Source: Thalassotalea euphylliae
GTDB lineage: Bacteria; Pseudomonadota; Gammaproteobacteria; Enterobacterales; Alteromonadaceae
Length of the DNA: 64,000 nucleotides
Assembly (NCBI RefSeq): GCF_003390375.1
Contig: NZ_QUOT01000001.1
Location: 1,798,001-1,862,000 of the forward strand
Direction: 5' to 3'
A program made the position numbers and the translations under genes. The notes beneath the pieces are model-generated. The model was not told the DNA's origin. It did not search any database and saw only the letters and a program-made list of their open reading frames with translations. Shown piece by piece: positions 9,236-17,800 of this stretch. The first letter of the stretch is position 1. Each line of letters starts with the position of its first letter.

Positions 9236-10090
9236 CTACGAGCACTCTAAAATAGGCGTAATAAAAGCTGGCCACAGCGTTTGTGCATGCTTAGATCGAA
9301 AGAAACCAAAGTGACCAATCTGTTCAAGGTTTTGCTCTTTCGGTGAAATATATTGATGATTTTTTTCAGCTGTTTGATAAAAGCTATGCAGCTTATCAAC
9401 GCTGGCATAGTTAATCAGTTCGTCGTCTTGAAAAGCTAAGGCAGTAATCGGCAATGTTAACGCATGGTATTGTTCGCGCACTTGGTTACCTTCACAACCA
9501 ACTAAGTAGTCTGGATTTAGACACCATTGCCGCCACTGGCGCATCACACCATAAGGTAAATCACCGATAATACCGAGCCTTTTGCCAGGAAAATATCCAA
9601 CAAGGCGGGTTGCAATCGGCACCACTAAAAACCACAACATTAACGAAACAGATTTAATTTTAATGTCTGATGTTTTCCAATAACCTGAACCTGAGGCTAC
9701 CGTAATTATTTGCGTTACCTTGTGTCGATTCGGGATCATCGCAAAGACTTGGCCTCCTAAGCTGTGGCCTAGCCAATAGATAGGTTTTCCTTGCGCCAGC
9801 AATTCAGCTTTGTCGATCATGTAAACACAATCTTGCTGCACCCAATCAGAAATAGTTATCGAGACTTGTGCAAGCGGCTGTCGCAATGACTGCCCCATGC
9901 CTCGGTAATCAAAAGTCAGTACCTCGAATCCTTGCTCTGCCAGCCACTGAGCAAAGTCAAAATAAAACTTTTGCTCCACGCCCATCGCAGCGGCAATGAC
10001 CACCACACCGCGATCGGCTTTGCTGCTTTGAAAATGGTATCCAACCAACGGGTTATGACAACAAATTTCTGCACTAAATCTTTGCTGCAC
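9236..10090 (-). CDS. Alpha/beta hydrolase of unknown substrate
   Basis: This 284-residue protein has an alpha/beta hydrolase fold. The nucleophile elbow is GHSLGG in IYWLGHSLGGQVFAMI, a strand-helix lead-in is LTFDYRGMGQS, and a late His (near IGHFGFFR) is a candidate for the catalytic triad. It resembles the predicted hydrolases grouped as COG4757; no substrate is known for that group. The start is a GTG at 10090 with GAGGA seven bases upstream. No signal peptide is visible, so it is probably cytoplasmic. The next gene on this strand begins upstream with a gap of 66 bp, so the two may be co-transcribed. Confidence 0.82.
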   Translation of the reverse strand: MQQRFSAEICCHNPLVGYHFQSSKADRGVVVIAAAMGVEQKFYFDFAQWLAEQGFEVLTFDYRGMGQSLRQPLAQVSITISDWVQQDCVYMIDKAELLAQGKPIYWLGHSLGGQVFAMIPNRHKVTQIITVASGSGYWKTSDIKIKSVSLMLWFLVVPIATRLVGYFPGKRLGIIGDLPYGVMRQWRQWCLNPDYLVGCEGNQVREQYHALTLPITALAFQDDELINYASVDKLHSFYQTAEKNHQYISPKEQNLEQIGHFGFFRSKHAQTLWPAFITPILECS

Positions 10091-10156
10091 AAGCTATTCC
10101 TCGCTTACTTTTTGCTCTAGCATATAAAACTGTACCTGCTTAAGCAATCTGCTTGT

Positions 10157-10474
10157 TTATGCAATTTTACGGGCAGCTTTACCTATTTTTTCGACTACTT
10201 CTTGTTGGTTCGGTAACTGCGGTTCTGCGCCAAGGCGCAGCTCTTTTACCTCTAACATCTGACAAAATTGTTGGAAGGTGGCAATATCTTGCGCGGAAAA
10301 ACCTTCTTCACCAGCGTGTAAACTACCGTCTAAAAACGCAAAGTCACCATTAACGTTTAGTTGGGCAATTGCCCTATATGGCTGTCCATAGCTATCAACT
10401 TTTAGGGCGCGTACTAACTTGATTTCAAAAATCCAGTCATCCATGCGCACACATCGTGAAATAGCTTCAGTCAT
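10157..10474 (-). CDS. Small hypothetical protein (105 aa)
   Basis: I do not recognise a family. It is a soluble, mixed alpha/beta-looking protein (MTEAISRCVRMDDWIFEIKL...), with a beta-rich first half (VDSYGQPYRAIAQLNVNGDFAFLDGS read in two pieces) and a helical C-terminus ending VEKIGKAARKIA. The ATG at 10474 has AAGGTAG about seven bases upstream, which supports a real gene. It lies just before the alpha/beta hydrolase gene on the same strand, so a shared transcript is plausible. No catalytic motif, membrane segment or signal peptide is visible. Confidence 0.65.
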   Translation of the reverse strand: MTEAISRCVRMDDWIFEIKLVRALKVDSYGQPYRAIAQLNVNGDFAFLDGSLHAGEEGFSAQDIATFQQFCQMLEVKELRLGAEPQLPNQQEVVEKIGKAARKIA

Positions 10475-10625
10475 CGTGCTACCTTATTGTCCTATGTTAC
10501 TTATTTTAAAAACTTATGTGTTGTAAAAAAGCCGATTGCAGGTTGGGGGTACAATCGGCAAAATGGGAGAAAATACTCTTTATAAGTTATGCGGAAACGT
10601 TTAATACCAAACGGCTATAAACTGC

Positions 10626-10976
10626 CTAGAAGTTCTTTTTGACATCAACCTTGGCAAGAAAGCTTTTCAACTCTTCTTCGCTGATACCTTTATCTTCGTT
10701 TCGATCAATTTTTTTGAACTGCTCTTTGAGTAGTTTATTTTTACTCATGCTCAGCTCTTGTTCGCTGATCACGCCATTGCTGTCAATATCAAGCGGGGCA
10801 AACAGCTTGTCATGCGCCACCATATGGCCAACTTTTACAGATTTTTCTTCCATTTTAGCCTTGGCCTTTTCAAGCGCTGCTTTTTCTTTTGGATCTTCGT
10901 TAGCTTGTACCGTAATTGAACAAACAGCTACGGCAAATACCAATGCAGATACTTCAAGTAAGCTTATGTTTTTCAT
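10626..10976 (-). CDS. Secreted EF-hand calcium-binding protein
   Basis: This 116-residue protein has an N-terminal signal peptide (about 1-25, cleavage near VQA-NE), a charged helical segment, and two EF-hand loops: DIDSNGVISEQE and DRNEDKGISEEE. Both loops have acidic residues at positions 1, 3 or 5 and Glu at position 12, so calcium binding is likely, presumably in the periplasm. AAGGA lies upstream of the ATG. It is transcribed away from the glrK-qseG-glrR operon and shares a 398-bp divergent control region with it. Short bacterial EF-hand proteins of this type have no settled function. Confidence 0.85.
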   Translation of the reverse strand: MKNISLLEVSALVFAVAVCSITVQANEDPKEKAALEKAKAKMEEKSVKVGHMVAHDKLFAPLDIDSNGVISEQELSMSKNKLLKEQFKKIDRNEDKGISEEELKSFLAKVDVKKNF

Positions 10977-11374
10977 GATGTAATATCCTTGTTTCTATAA
11001 TATTGCTAGTTTGAGGAGTCAGACGTTTCGCATGCAATAACAAATGTCTATGCTCCTTTAATAACCAGAATGCATTTATCGCACTTACCCTTTTGCACTT
11101 GCCGTACCAACACTTTAAACCATTGAATAATATAGGTATTTATATTTTTCAATGGTTAAGATTGTTGTTTATCAACGACAGATATAAACAAGGAGTCAAC
11201 TGAATTTTGCGAACTCTTTTACTCTATAGATTTTTATTTATATTTATCAATATTTTAAATATGTAAAGTGAATATCTTTGGCACTGTTGCCAAAAAGCAA
11301 CACGCTTGTGTTTAGCAATTAAACACCTTTAAAGTGATAACAATCATATTCAATCTTTTAGAGCGAAAATCAGC
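10977..11374. promoter_or_regulatory. Divergent control region with a 10-bp inverted repeat
   Basis: This 398-bp AT-rich region separates the EF-hand gene (minus) from glrK (plus). It contains a perfect 10-bp inverted repeat, AACCATTGAA/TTCAATGGTT, at 11118-11157 with a 20-nt spacer, and a compact palindrome, TTGGCA-CTGT-TGCCAA, at 11278-11293. Either could be an operator or transcript hairpin. I could not place a convincing sigma54 promoter, although TTGGCAC at 11278 superficially resembles a -24 box. Confidence 0.4.
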
Positions 11375-12847
11375 ATGACCAGCGATCTACCGCTGCTAGC
11401 ACGAGTGCAACGAACGGTTCGACAGTTGTCAATTAAGCACTTGGCAGTATTAGGTTTTTTTAGTGTTATTGGGCCTTTGTTTGCGGCTTTACTGTTTATT
11501 GCAGAGCAAACTAAGGCTGCATCAACCTTAGGTGTGAAATCGATCTTGGCAGTGTCTACTTTGGTGGAGGCGAACCAAGATCTCAGTCAAACACTCACTA
11601 AAGCTGAGCGCTTTGCCAGCCAATACATAGTACTTAAAGAAATTGAACTATTAGACAGATTCACGGTTGAACACTTTAAAGCGGTCAATATTTTGGATAG
11701 CCAGCTGTCTAAAATTAAGGATCCTAAACTCGACAGCAATATTGACGCACTTAATCAGCAATTAAGTTGGATCGCTGAACGTTTACCCAGAGAGCTAAAT
11801 AACCTTGAAGAGGTCGGCCAGGCATTTCGCGATATAGCCCCCTTGAGCCAAGCACTAAGAGAACGCAGTGATCAGCTTATTCAGTTAAAAGCCCATGCCA
11901 TTCGTGGGCAAACAGAAAAAGTTGATAGCGTTATTTATCAAAGCCTACTTATCGTGCCTATCAGTTTGCTGATCGCTGCCATTTTTGTTTATTTGATCAA
12001 TCGACCACTGCGCCGATTAACTCAGCAAATTGCGCACCTGACGCAAGATAATTTTGAGCATGCCTTTGCCTTAGGCGGTCCAAAAGAAATTAATAATATC
12101 GCCCGAGCATTAGAGACTATGCGGGTTCGCTTGCGTGCATTAGAACTGCAAAAATCATCGTTTATCCGCCATATTTCTCATGAATTAAAAACACCGCTAG
12201 CTGCAATTCGTGAAGGGAGTGCCTTGTTAAACGACAGCAGCTTAGGAGCATTAAATGCAGGCCAGCAAGAAGTCAGTGGTATTATCGTTAATAGCGTTAT
12301 GCGCTTACAGCAGCTTATTGAAGACTTGTTAGCGTTTAACATTGTGCTTGATTCCACGAGTTTGCAAGACCGTCAGCTAACCAAAGTATCAAATGTTATA
12401 GAAGAGGTTGTCAGCCAACATAAACTCGCGCTGCAACGTAAAGCGTTAACAGTTGATTTAACGTTAGTTGATGTTCAACTCATGACTAATCAGAAACAGC
12501 TTACCGTGGTAGTTGAGAACCTCTTATCCAACGCAATCAAATACACACATCATGGCGATACCATCACAGTAGCGACTAAGCTAGATAAAGAGCAGCTAAT
12601 ACTCTCAATTAGTGACAATGGGCCGGGTATGTCAGCACAAGAGATGGAACAAATTTTTGATGCCTTTTATCAGGGCAAGTTAGCGAATACCAGTGAGATA
12701 GACAGCAGCGGACTTGGTCTCACCATAGTACAAGAGTTAGTGATGCGCTTGAATGGCAAAATTTCCGTAAATTCTAGCCAAAGTGAGCACACTCACGGCA
12801 GCCAATTTGTCGTAAACTTACCGCGCCCTAGTGGGCAGGAACCGTAA
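11375..12847 (+). CDS. glrK: Sensor histidine kinase GlrK/QseE
   Basis: The protein has 490 residues: TM1 about 24-44, a helical periplasmic domain (about 45-190), TM2 about 190-208, HAMP (about 208-260), HisKA with His269 in IRHISHELKTPLAAIREG, and HATPase_c (NLLSNAIKYTHHG, DNGPGMS, GLGLTIVQELV). The following lipoprotein and sigma54-activator genes, in this order and tightly coupled, identify it as the GlrK (QseE) type. In enterobacteria the system controls small RNA and envelope-related genes. The stimulus here is unknown. Confidence 0.9.
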   Translation: MTSDLPLLARVQRTVRQLSIKHLAVLGFFSVIGPLFAALLFIAEQTKAASTLGVKSILAVSTLVEANQDLSQTLTKAERFASQYIVLKEIELLDRFTVEHFKAVNILDSQLSKIKDPKLDSNIDALNQQLSWIAERLPRELNNLEEVGQAFRDIAPLSQALRERSDQLIQLKAHAIRGQTEKVDSVIYQSLLIVPISLLIAAIFVYLINRPLRRLTQQIAHLTQDNFEHAFALGGPKEINNIARALETMRVRLRALELQKSSFIRHISHELKTPLAAIREGSALLNDSSLGALNAGQQEVSGIIVNSVMRLQQLIEDLLAFNIVLDSTSLQDRQLTKVSNVIEEVVSQHKLALQRKALTVDLTLVDVQLMTNQKQLTVVVENLLSNAIKYTHHGDTITVATKLDKEQLILSISDNGPGMSAQEMEQIFDAFYQGKLANTSEIDSSGLGLTIVQELVMRLNGKISVNSSQSEHTHGSQFVVNLPRPSGQEP

Positions 12848-12848
12848 C

Positions 12849-13442
12849 ATGAAGCGCATCAAACTTTTTACTAGTCTATTTGCTATAAACTTATTAATAG
12901 GCTGCAGCCATTTAATCTTGCCCTCCTCGCCTACTGCTTCTCAACCGCAGGAATCACATTCAGTAGATGCAAATGCTCGGGTAAATACTATCGGTCAACT
13001 TAACTTGAGTGGCTATTATCAGTGGCTAAAAGGTTTAGAGCCTGAACAACTGGCTAGCGAAGTGGCATTGCAACAGTCGCGCAAAACACAAGATAACCCA
13101 GATGCTGATTTATTCTTACTGTTACTGAGAAGTTTACCTAGCACCTCCATTCACAACCCATACACAGCGAAAGCTATGCTTAATCAAGGGGAGTTCAACC
13201 AGTACATTTATGCCAATGTCAGCCCCGCCGATTTAGCCTTTGTCACTATGTTGCGCGATCAACTCAACCAACAACTTTTACTCATACAAGCGAATGAAAA
13301 AACGATGGAGCAAAGCCAACAAGAAATCGCCAAACTGACAGTTAAGCTTGCCATGTATCAGCAAGCAAATACCTCGCTCAATGAAAAACTTGAACAACTT
13401 AAAGCTATTGAAGCTCAGCTCAACGCAAGAGAACACCAGTAA
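12849..13442 (+). CDS. qseG: QseG-like outer-membrane lipoprotein
   Basis: The 197-residue protein starts at ATG 12849, one base after the kinase stop, with AGGA eight bases upstream; an earlier in-frame start at 12831 would lengthen the signal peptide unnecessarily. The lipobox is LLIGC, so the mature protein is lipid-anchored. A Pro/Ser/Gln-rich linker follows, then a helical domain with a C-terminal coiled coil (about 135-195, rich in Gln, Leu and Lys). Position between the glrK and glrR genes matches QseG/YfhG, which in enterobacteria interacts with the sensor QseE at the envelope. Its sequence alone would not identify it. Confidence 0.8.
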   Translation: MKRIKLFTSLFAINLLIGCSHLILPSSPTASQPQESHSVDANARVNTIGQLNLSGYYQWLKGLEPEQLASEVALQQSRKTQDNPDADLFLLLLRSLPSTSIHNPYTAKAMLNQGEFNQYIYANVSPADLAFVTMLRDQLNQQLLLIQANEKTMEQSQQEIAKLTVKLAMYQQANTSLNEKLEQLKAIEAQLNAREHQ

Positions 13443-14860
13443 TGTCTAGTCCCCTATTCCCCAAAGAAAACATCACAAAGAACACTGCAGATAGCGCCAC
13501 CGAGCATGCCCGAATTCTTGTTGTAGACGACGATCCTAGCTTGCTTAGATTGCTCAGTATTCGCTTAGCCAGCGCTGGCTATCAAATTGAAACCGCTGAG
13601 AACGCAAAAGTTGCACTTGGTGTAATGACAAGCTTTCAGCCAGATATGGTGATTAGCGATTTAAAAATGGAAGGAATGGACGGTTTTGCGCTATTTGAGC
13701 AAATTCGAGCCCGTCATCCCCACTTACCCGTTGTCATCATGACCGCACACGGCACAATTCCCGATGCTATTAATGCGACGAAACAAGGGGTGTTTAGCTT
13801 TCTAACCAAACCCTTTGAGAGTAAACAATTATTAGATACGGTTGAACAAGCACTCAAATTGCAGCCTTTGCACGCCAATGACACAGCTGACGAAAACTGG
13901 CGTAAACGTATAATTTGCCGAAGCTCAAAAATGGCTCAACTACTGGTGCAATCGAAACAGGTTGCACAAAGCAATTTTAGTTTACTAATACACGGTCAAA
14001 GCGGTACAGGCAAGGAATTGCTCGCCAATGCCATTCATCAAGCCAGTAAGCGATCAAGCCAGCCATTTACCGCAATCAACTGCGCAGCAATCCCTGAAGC
14101 ATTACTAGAGTCAGAACTCTTCGGCCATGTCAAAGGTGCATTTACAGGGGCAGATAAGCGCCACATTGGCCTGTTTGAAGCGTGCGATGGTGGCACTTTA
14201 TTTCTCGATGAAATTGGCGATATGCCAATGAATTTTCAAGTGAAGTTGCTACGTGCGTTGCAAGAAAAAGAGATTCGCCCGGTCGGTAGCACGCAGTCAA
14301 TTGCAGTTGATGTGAGGGTTATTTCAGCGACCCATAAAAATCTGCGCAAAGCGATACTCGAAGGTAAGTTTAGAGAAGATCTTTATTATCGGCTTAATGT
14401 CGTCGAGCTCGAAATCCCGTCGTTAGCAGAGCGCCGTGAAGATATTCCGTTGCTCGCACAGCACTTTCTTCACAAGAGCAAAAACCAAACCGACAGTGTT
14501 AATGTCACTGGGTTTACCCAAGAAGCGATGGAGCTCTTAATCACAGCCCCTTGGCCCGGCAATATTCGTCAATTGGAAAATGTTGTGGAACAAAGTATTG
14601 CACTTGCAACTGAGCCACTCATTAGCGAACAATTAATTAGCAATGCACTGCGCAACAAACCCGGTGTACTCCCTTCTTTTGCCCAGGCGAGAGAGCAATT
14701 CGAGCGCGACTACCTAGCCAAGTTACTGCGACTAACTAATGGCAATGTAACGCAAGCTGCTAGAATTGCTCAGCGCAATCGTAGCGAATTTTACAAGCTG
14801 TTAAATCGCCATCATTTAACACCTGAAGCTTTTCGTGATGCTAGTGACTTACACGAATGA
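13442..14860 (+). CDS. glrR: Sigma54-dependent response regulator GlrR/QseF
   Basis: The 472-residue protein has a receiver domain (about 23-140; D29-D31, phospho-acceptor D73 in VISDLKMEGMDG, K in LTKPF), a sigma54-interacting AAA+ domain (about 155-395; Walker A GQSGTGKE, the sigma54-contact motif GAFTGA, Walker B GTLFLDEIGD, and R-finger region FREDLYYRLNV) and a C-terminal Fis-type helix-turn-helix (about 425-465; GNVTQAARIAQRNRSEFYKLL). Its ATG overlaps the qseG stop by one base (TAATG). It should activate sigma54 promoters when phosphorylated by the GlrK kinase. Target promoters were not found in the window. Confidence 0.93.
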   Translation: MSSPLFPKENITKNTADSATEHARILVVDDDPSLLRLLSIRLASAGYQIETAENAKVALGVMTSFQPDMVISDLKMEGMDGFALFEQIRARHPHLPVVIMTAHGTIPDAINATKQGVFSFLTKPFESKQLLDTVEQALKLQPLHANDTADENWRKRIICRSSKMAQLLVQSKQVAQSNFSLLIHGQSGTGKELLANAIHQASKRSSQPFTAINCAAIPEALLESELFGHVKGAFTGADKRHIGLFEACDGGTLFLDEIGDMPMNFQVKLLRALQEKEIRPVGSTQSIAVDVRVISATHKNLRKAILEGKFREDLYYRLNVVELEIPSLAERREDIPLLAQHFLHKSKNQTDSVNVTGFTQEAMELLITAPWPGNIRQLENVVEQSIALATEPLISEQLISNALRNKPGVLPSFAQAREQFERDYLAKLLRLTNGNVTQAARIAQRNRSEFYKLLNRHHLTPEAFRDASDLHE

Positions 14861-14880
14861 GAATTGCACGAATGAGAATT
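14852..14880. repeat. 15-bp tandem duplication at the end of glrR
   Basis: The 14-bp sequence CACGAATGAGAATT occurs twice, one base apart. The first copy contains the glrR stop codon and the second lies directly after it. It looks like a recent slippage duplication in the short gap between the convergent glrR and hybrid-kinase genes. Confidence 0.8.
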
Positions 14881-14891
14881 ACGATAATAAG

Positions 14892-17800
14892 CTAACTCAC
14901 CGTAGCAAGGTAACGGTTAAGCGTTTCAGATAGCGCGTCTTTATTAATTGGCTTGCTCAAATAATCATTCATGCCTGCCGCTAAACACTTTTCTCTGTCT
15001 CCTGCCATGGCATTCGCTGTCATGGCAATAATCACCATTTCTTGATGCCGCTTACCACCATCGCCAGCACGAATCGCACGTGTTGCTTGATAGCCATCCA
15101 TTTTAGGCATCTGAATATCCATTAAAGCCACATCATAGTGTGCATTACTCGCACTTAACATAGCTATCGCCTCAATACCATTAGCCGCAATATCACAGCT
15201 GTAGCCCAATTTATTGAGTACCCCTTTAGCAACCATTTGATTAACACGATTATCTTCAACTAACAGAATCTTATGTGACGTCGCTGGGTTTTCTTCTAGT
15301 TGCGAACTGGTGCCTGTTGGCGTCACACGCTCAGTGTCGACTGCCGATATAGGGCTGTTGTTATTCTCAGCGAGCTGTTCTAACGTGCTTGGCTGGGCAT
15401 TTGCGCTGTATTGGCTGCCCTGTTCATTTTGGCTGTCCTGTTCGTTTTGATTGCCCTGCTCACCTTGGCTGCCTAGTTCACTAATGTAATGTCTTGTCAC
15501 AAGCGGTTTAGCAAAACGCAGCGCCTCGCCATCGTCTGCAATAATATTAACTGCGGCACGCAAATCGTTAATCGTTGCAGGTTTTGGGAAGTAACCACGA
15601 AAGCCCATTTGCGCAAAATGTTTTGCATCACCCGGCGTTTGCATCGATGTCATCACAATCAGTCTCATCTGCTGTTCAGGATCAAGCTTAACTAACTCAC
15701 GCGCCAGCATTTCACCATCCATGGTTGGCATTTGCATATCTAAAATACCAATATCGAATAGCGGCTGCTCAGTTTCAATGCGTTGCTGGCAAACCAGTAG
15801 TGCATGGTCACCACTACTGCAACTCGTCACACTTGCTCCCCATTGTGTGAGCTGGCGGTTTAAGACTTCGCGATTGGTGTCATTATCATCCACTAAAAGA
15901 ATAGTAAGTTCACTGATATCAACTTCCGGCATACTGGCAACGATTTGCGGTGTTTTTCCAACCCGAATATCACAAGTAAATTCGCTACCTTTATCTTGCA
16001 CTGTGCTGACCGATACATTGCCATTCATGCGCTGACAAAGCTTCTTAACAATCGCTAAACCAAGACCTGTGCCACCGTAATGGCGAGTTGTTGATGAGTC
16101 AACTTGACGGAATTTTTCAAATAATAAATGCAGTTTATCTTGTGGTATGCCAATGCCAGTATCTTTGACAACCAGCCTCAAACGCCAATAAGTTTCATCT
16201 TCTTCCGTCAGGCTTGCTGAAATAACCACTTCACCACTGTGGGTAAACTTAATCGCATTACTAATTAAATTAGTCAGTACTTGCCTGATACGACTTGGAT
16301 CACCGATGACTTGTCGATCACTTAACCCAACCGTATCAAGGATCAGTTCAATGCCTTTACGCTGAGCCTGCGGTGCCATTGCCTCACTGAGTTCGCCCAT
16401 CATATGCGCTAGATCAAACACTATTGCTTCAAGATCTAGTTTATCTGCATCAATTTTAGAGAAATCTAAAATATCATTAATCAACTGTAACAATGAGTTT
16501 GCGCTACTTTGTGCAAGTTGCACTTTGTGCTGTTGATCGCGATCTAATTCACTGTCTTGCAGCAACTCTAGCATACCTATAACACCATTCATCGGTGTAC
16601 GAATTTCATGACTCATGCTAGCAAGGAATTCATTCTTAGCTTTAACTGCCGACTCAGCCTGCGTTTTCGCTGCTTTCAGCGCCAGTTCGTCACGCACGCG
16701 ATCGGTTACATCATAATTTACACCAATTAGATTAGTAACTTGCCCGGTTTCATTTAAGGTATTAATCGCCGAGGCTTTGATATAACGCACCTCACCTGAT
16801 GGACGGATAATTCGAAATTGCGCATCAAACTTATTGGCAGTACTAATAGCCTCTTGTAATTGAGCACTGATTTGCTTCCTATCATCAGGATGCAAACCTT
16901 GTCGCCACGCCGAAAGCGCCCCAGAAAAGTTATCACGCTCAAGACCATAGAGTTTGAGCATCCACTCGTCCCATTGGAGCTCATTGGTCAACACGTTAAA
17001 GTCCCAAACACCAATTCCCGCAGAATCAGCGGCTAAGCTCATACGTTGGTTACTTTCCGTGATTTCACGAGCAGCCGCTTTTTGTTCGCTGATATCGAGA
17101 TGCGTTCCTATCATTCGCTTAGGTCGACCGTCTTCGTGCCACTCGACAACCTTGCCTGTGTCTAACACCCAAAGCCAATGTCCGTTTTTGTGGCGTAAAC
17201 GGGTTTCGCAATTGTAACGCTCGGTTTCACCGCGCCAATGACGTTCAAGTTCAAGTTGAGATTTTGGTAGGTCATCAGGATGAACCCTTAACGACCAAGA
17301 CTTGGCGCTGACTGGCGCTAATTCTTCTAAGGTATAGCCAATAATATTCGCCCATCGCTCATTGAGTACAGCTTCGTCGGTGTCAATCTCCCAATCCCAG
17401 ATACCCACGGCGGTAGCATGTATTACCGAAGCTAATCGCTCATTACTGTCAGACAATGCCTGCTGCGCTTTAACTCGTTCGGTAATGTCTTGAAATGAAC
17501 CATACAAACGCACGCACTCACCGTCTTCAAATTCTGCTTCGCCCTTGGCAATGACCCATATTTCACGGCCTGTTGCGGTGACTAACTCTAGCTCTTGCTC
17601 ATAAGATTCACCATAAGCGATAGAACGTTCAACCAACTGAGTAATAAGATCGCGGCTACGGCCTTCTTTATAAAAGTTTATCGCTGTAGCCAATTCAGGC
17701 ACGTAATCCGCCGGCACTTCATGAATTTGCTTGGTCATAGACGACCAATAGATGTGATTCGTTTTTAAATCAACTTCCCATGCACCTAGACGCGCCAACT

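Noticed and set aside
11278..11293. TTGGCACTGTTGCC as a sigma54 promoter of glrK
   Set aside because: The GG and GC elements are 7 bases apart, not 10; it is better described as a short palindrome.
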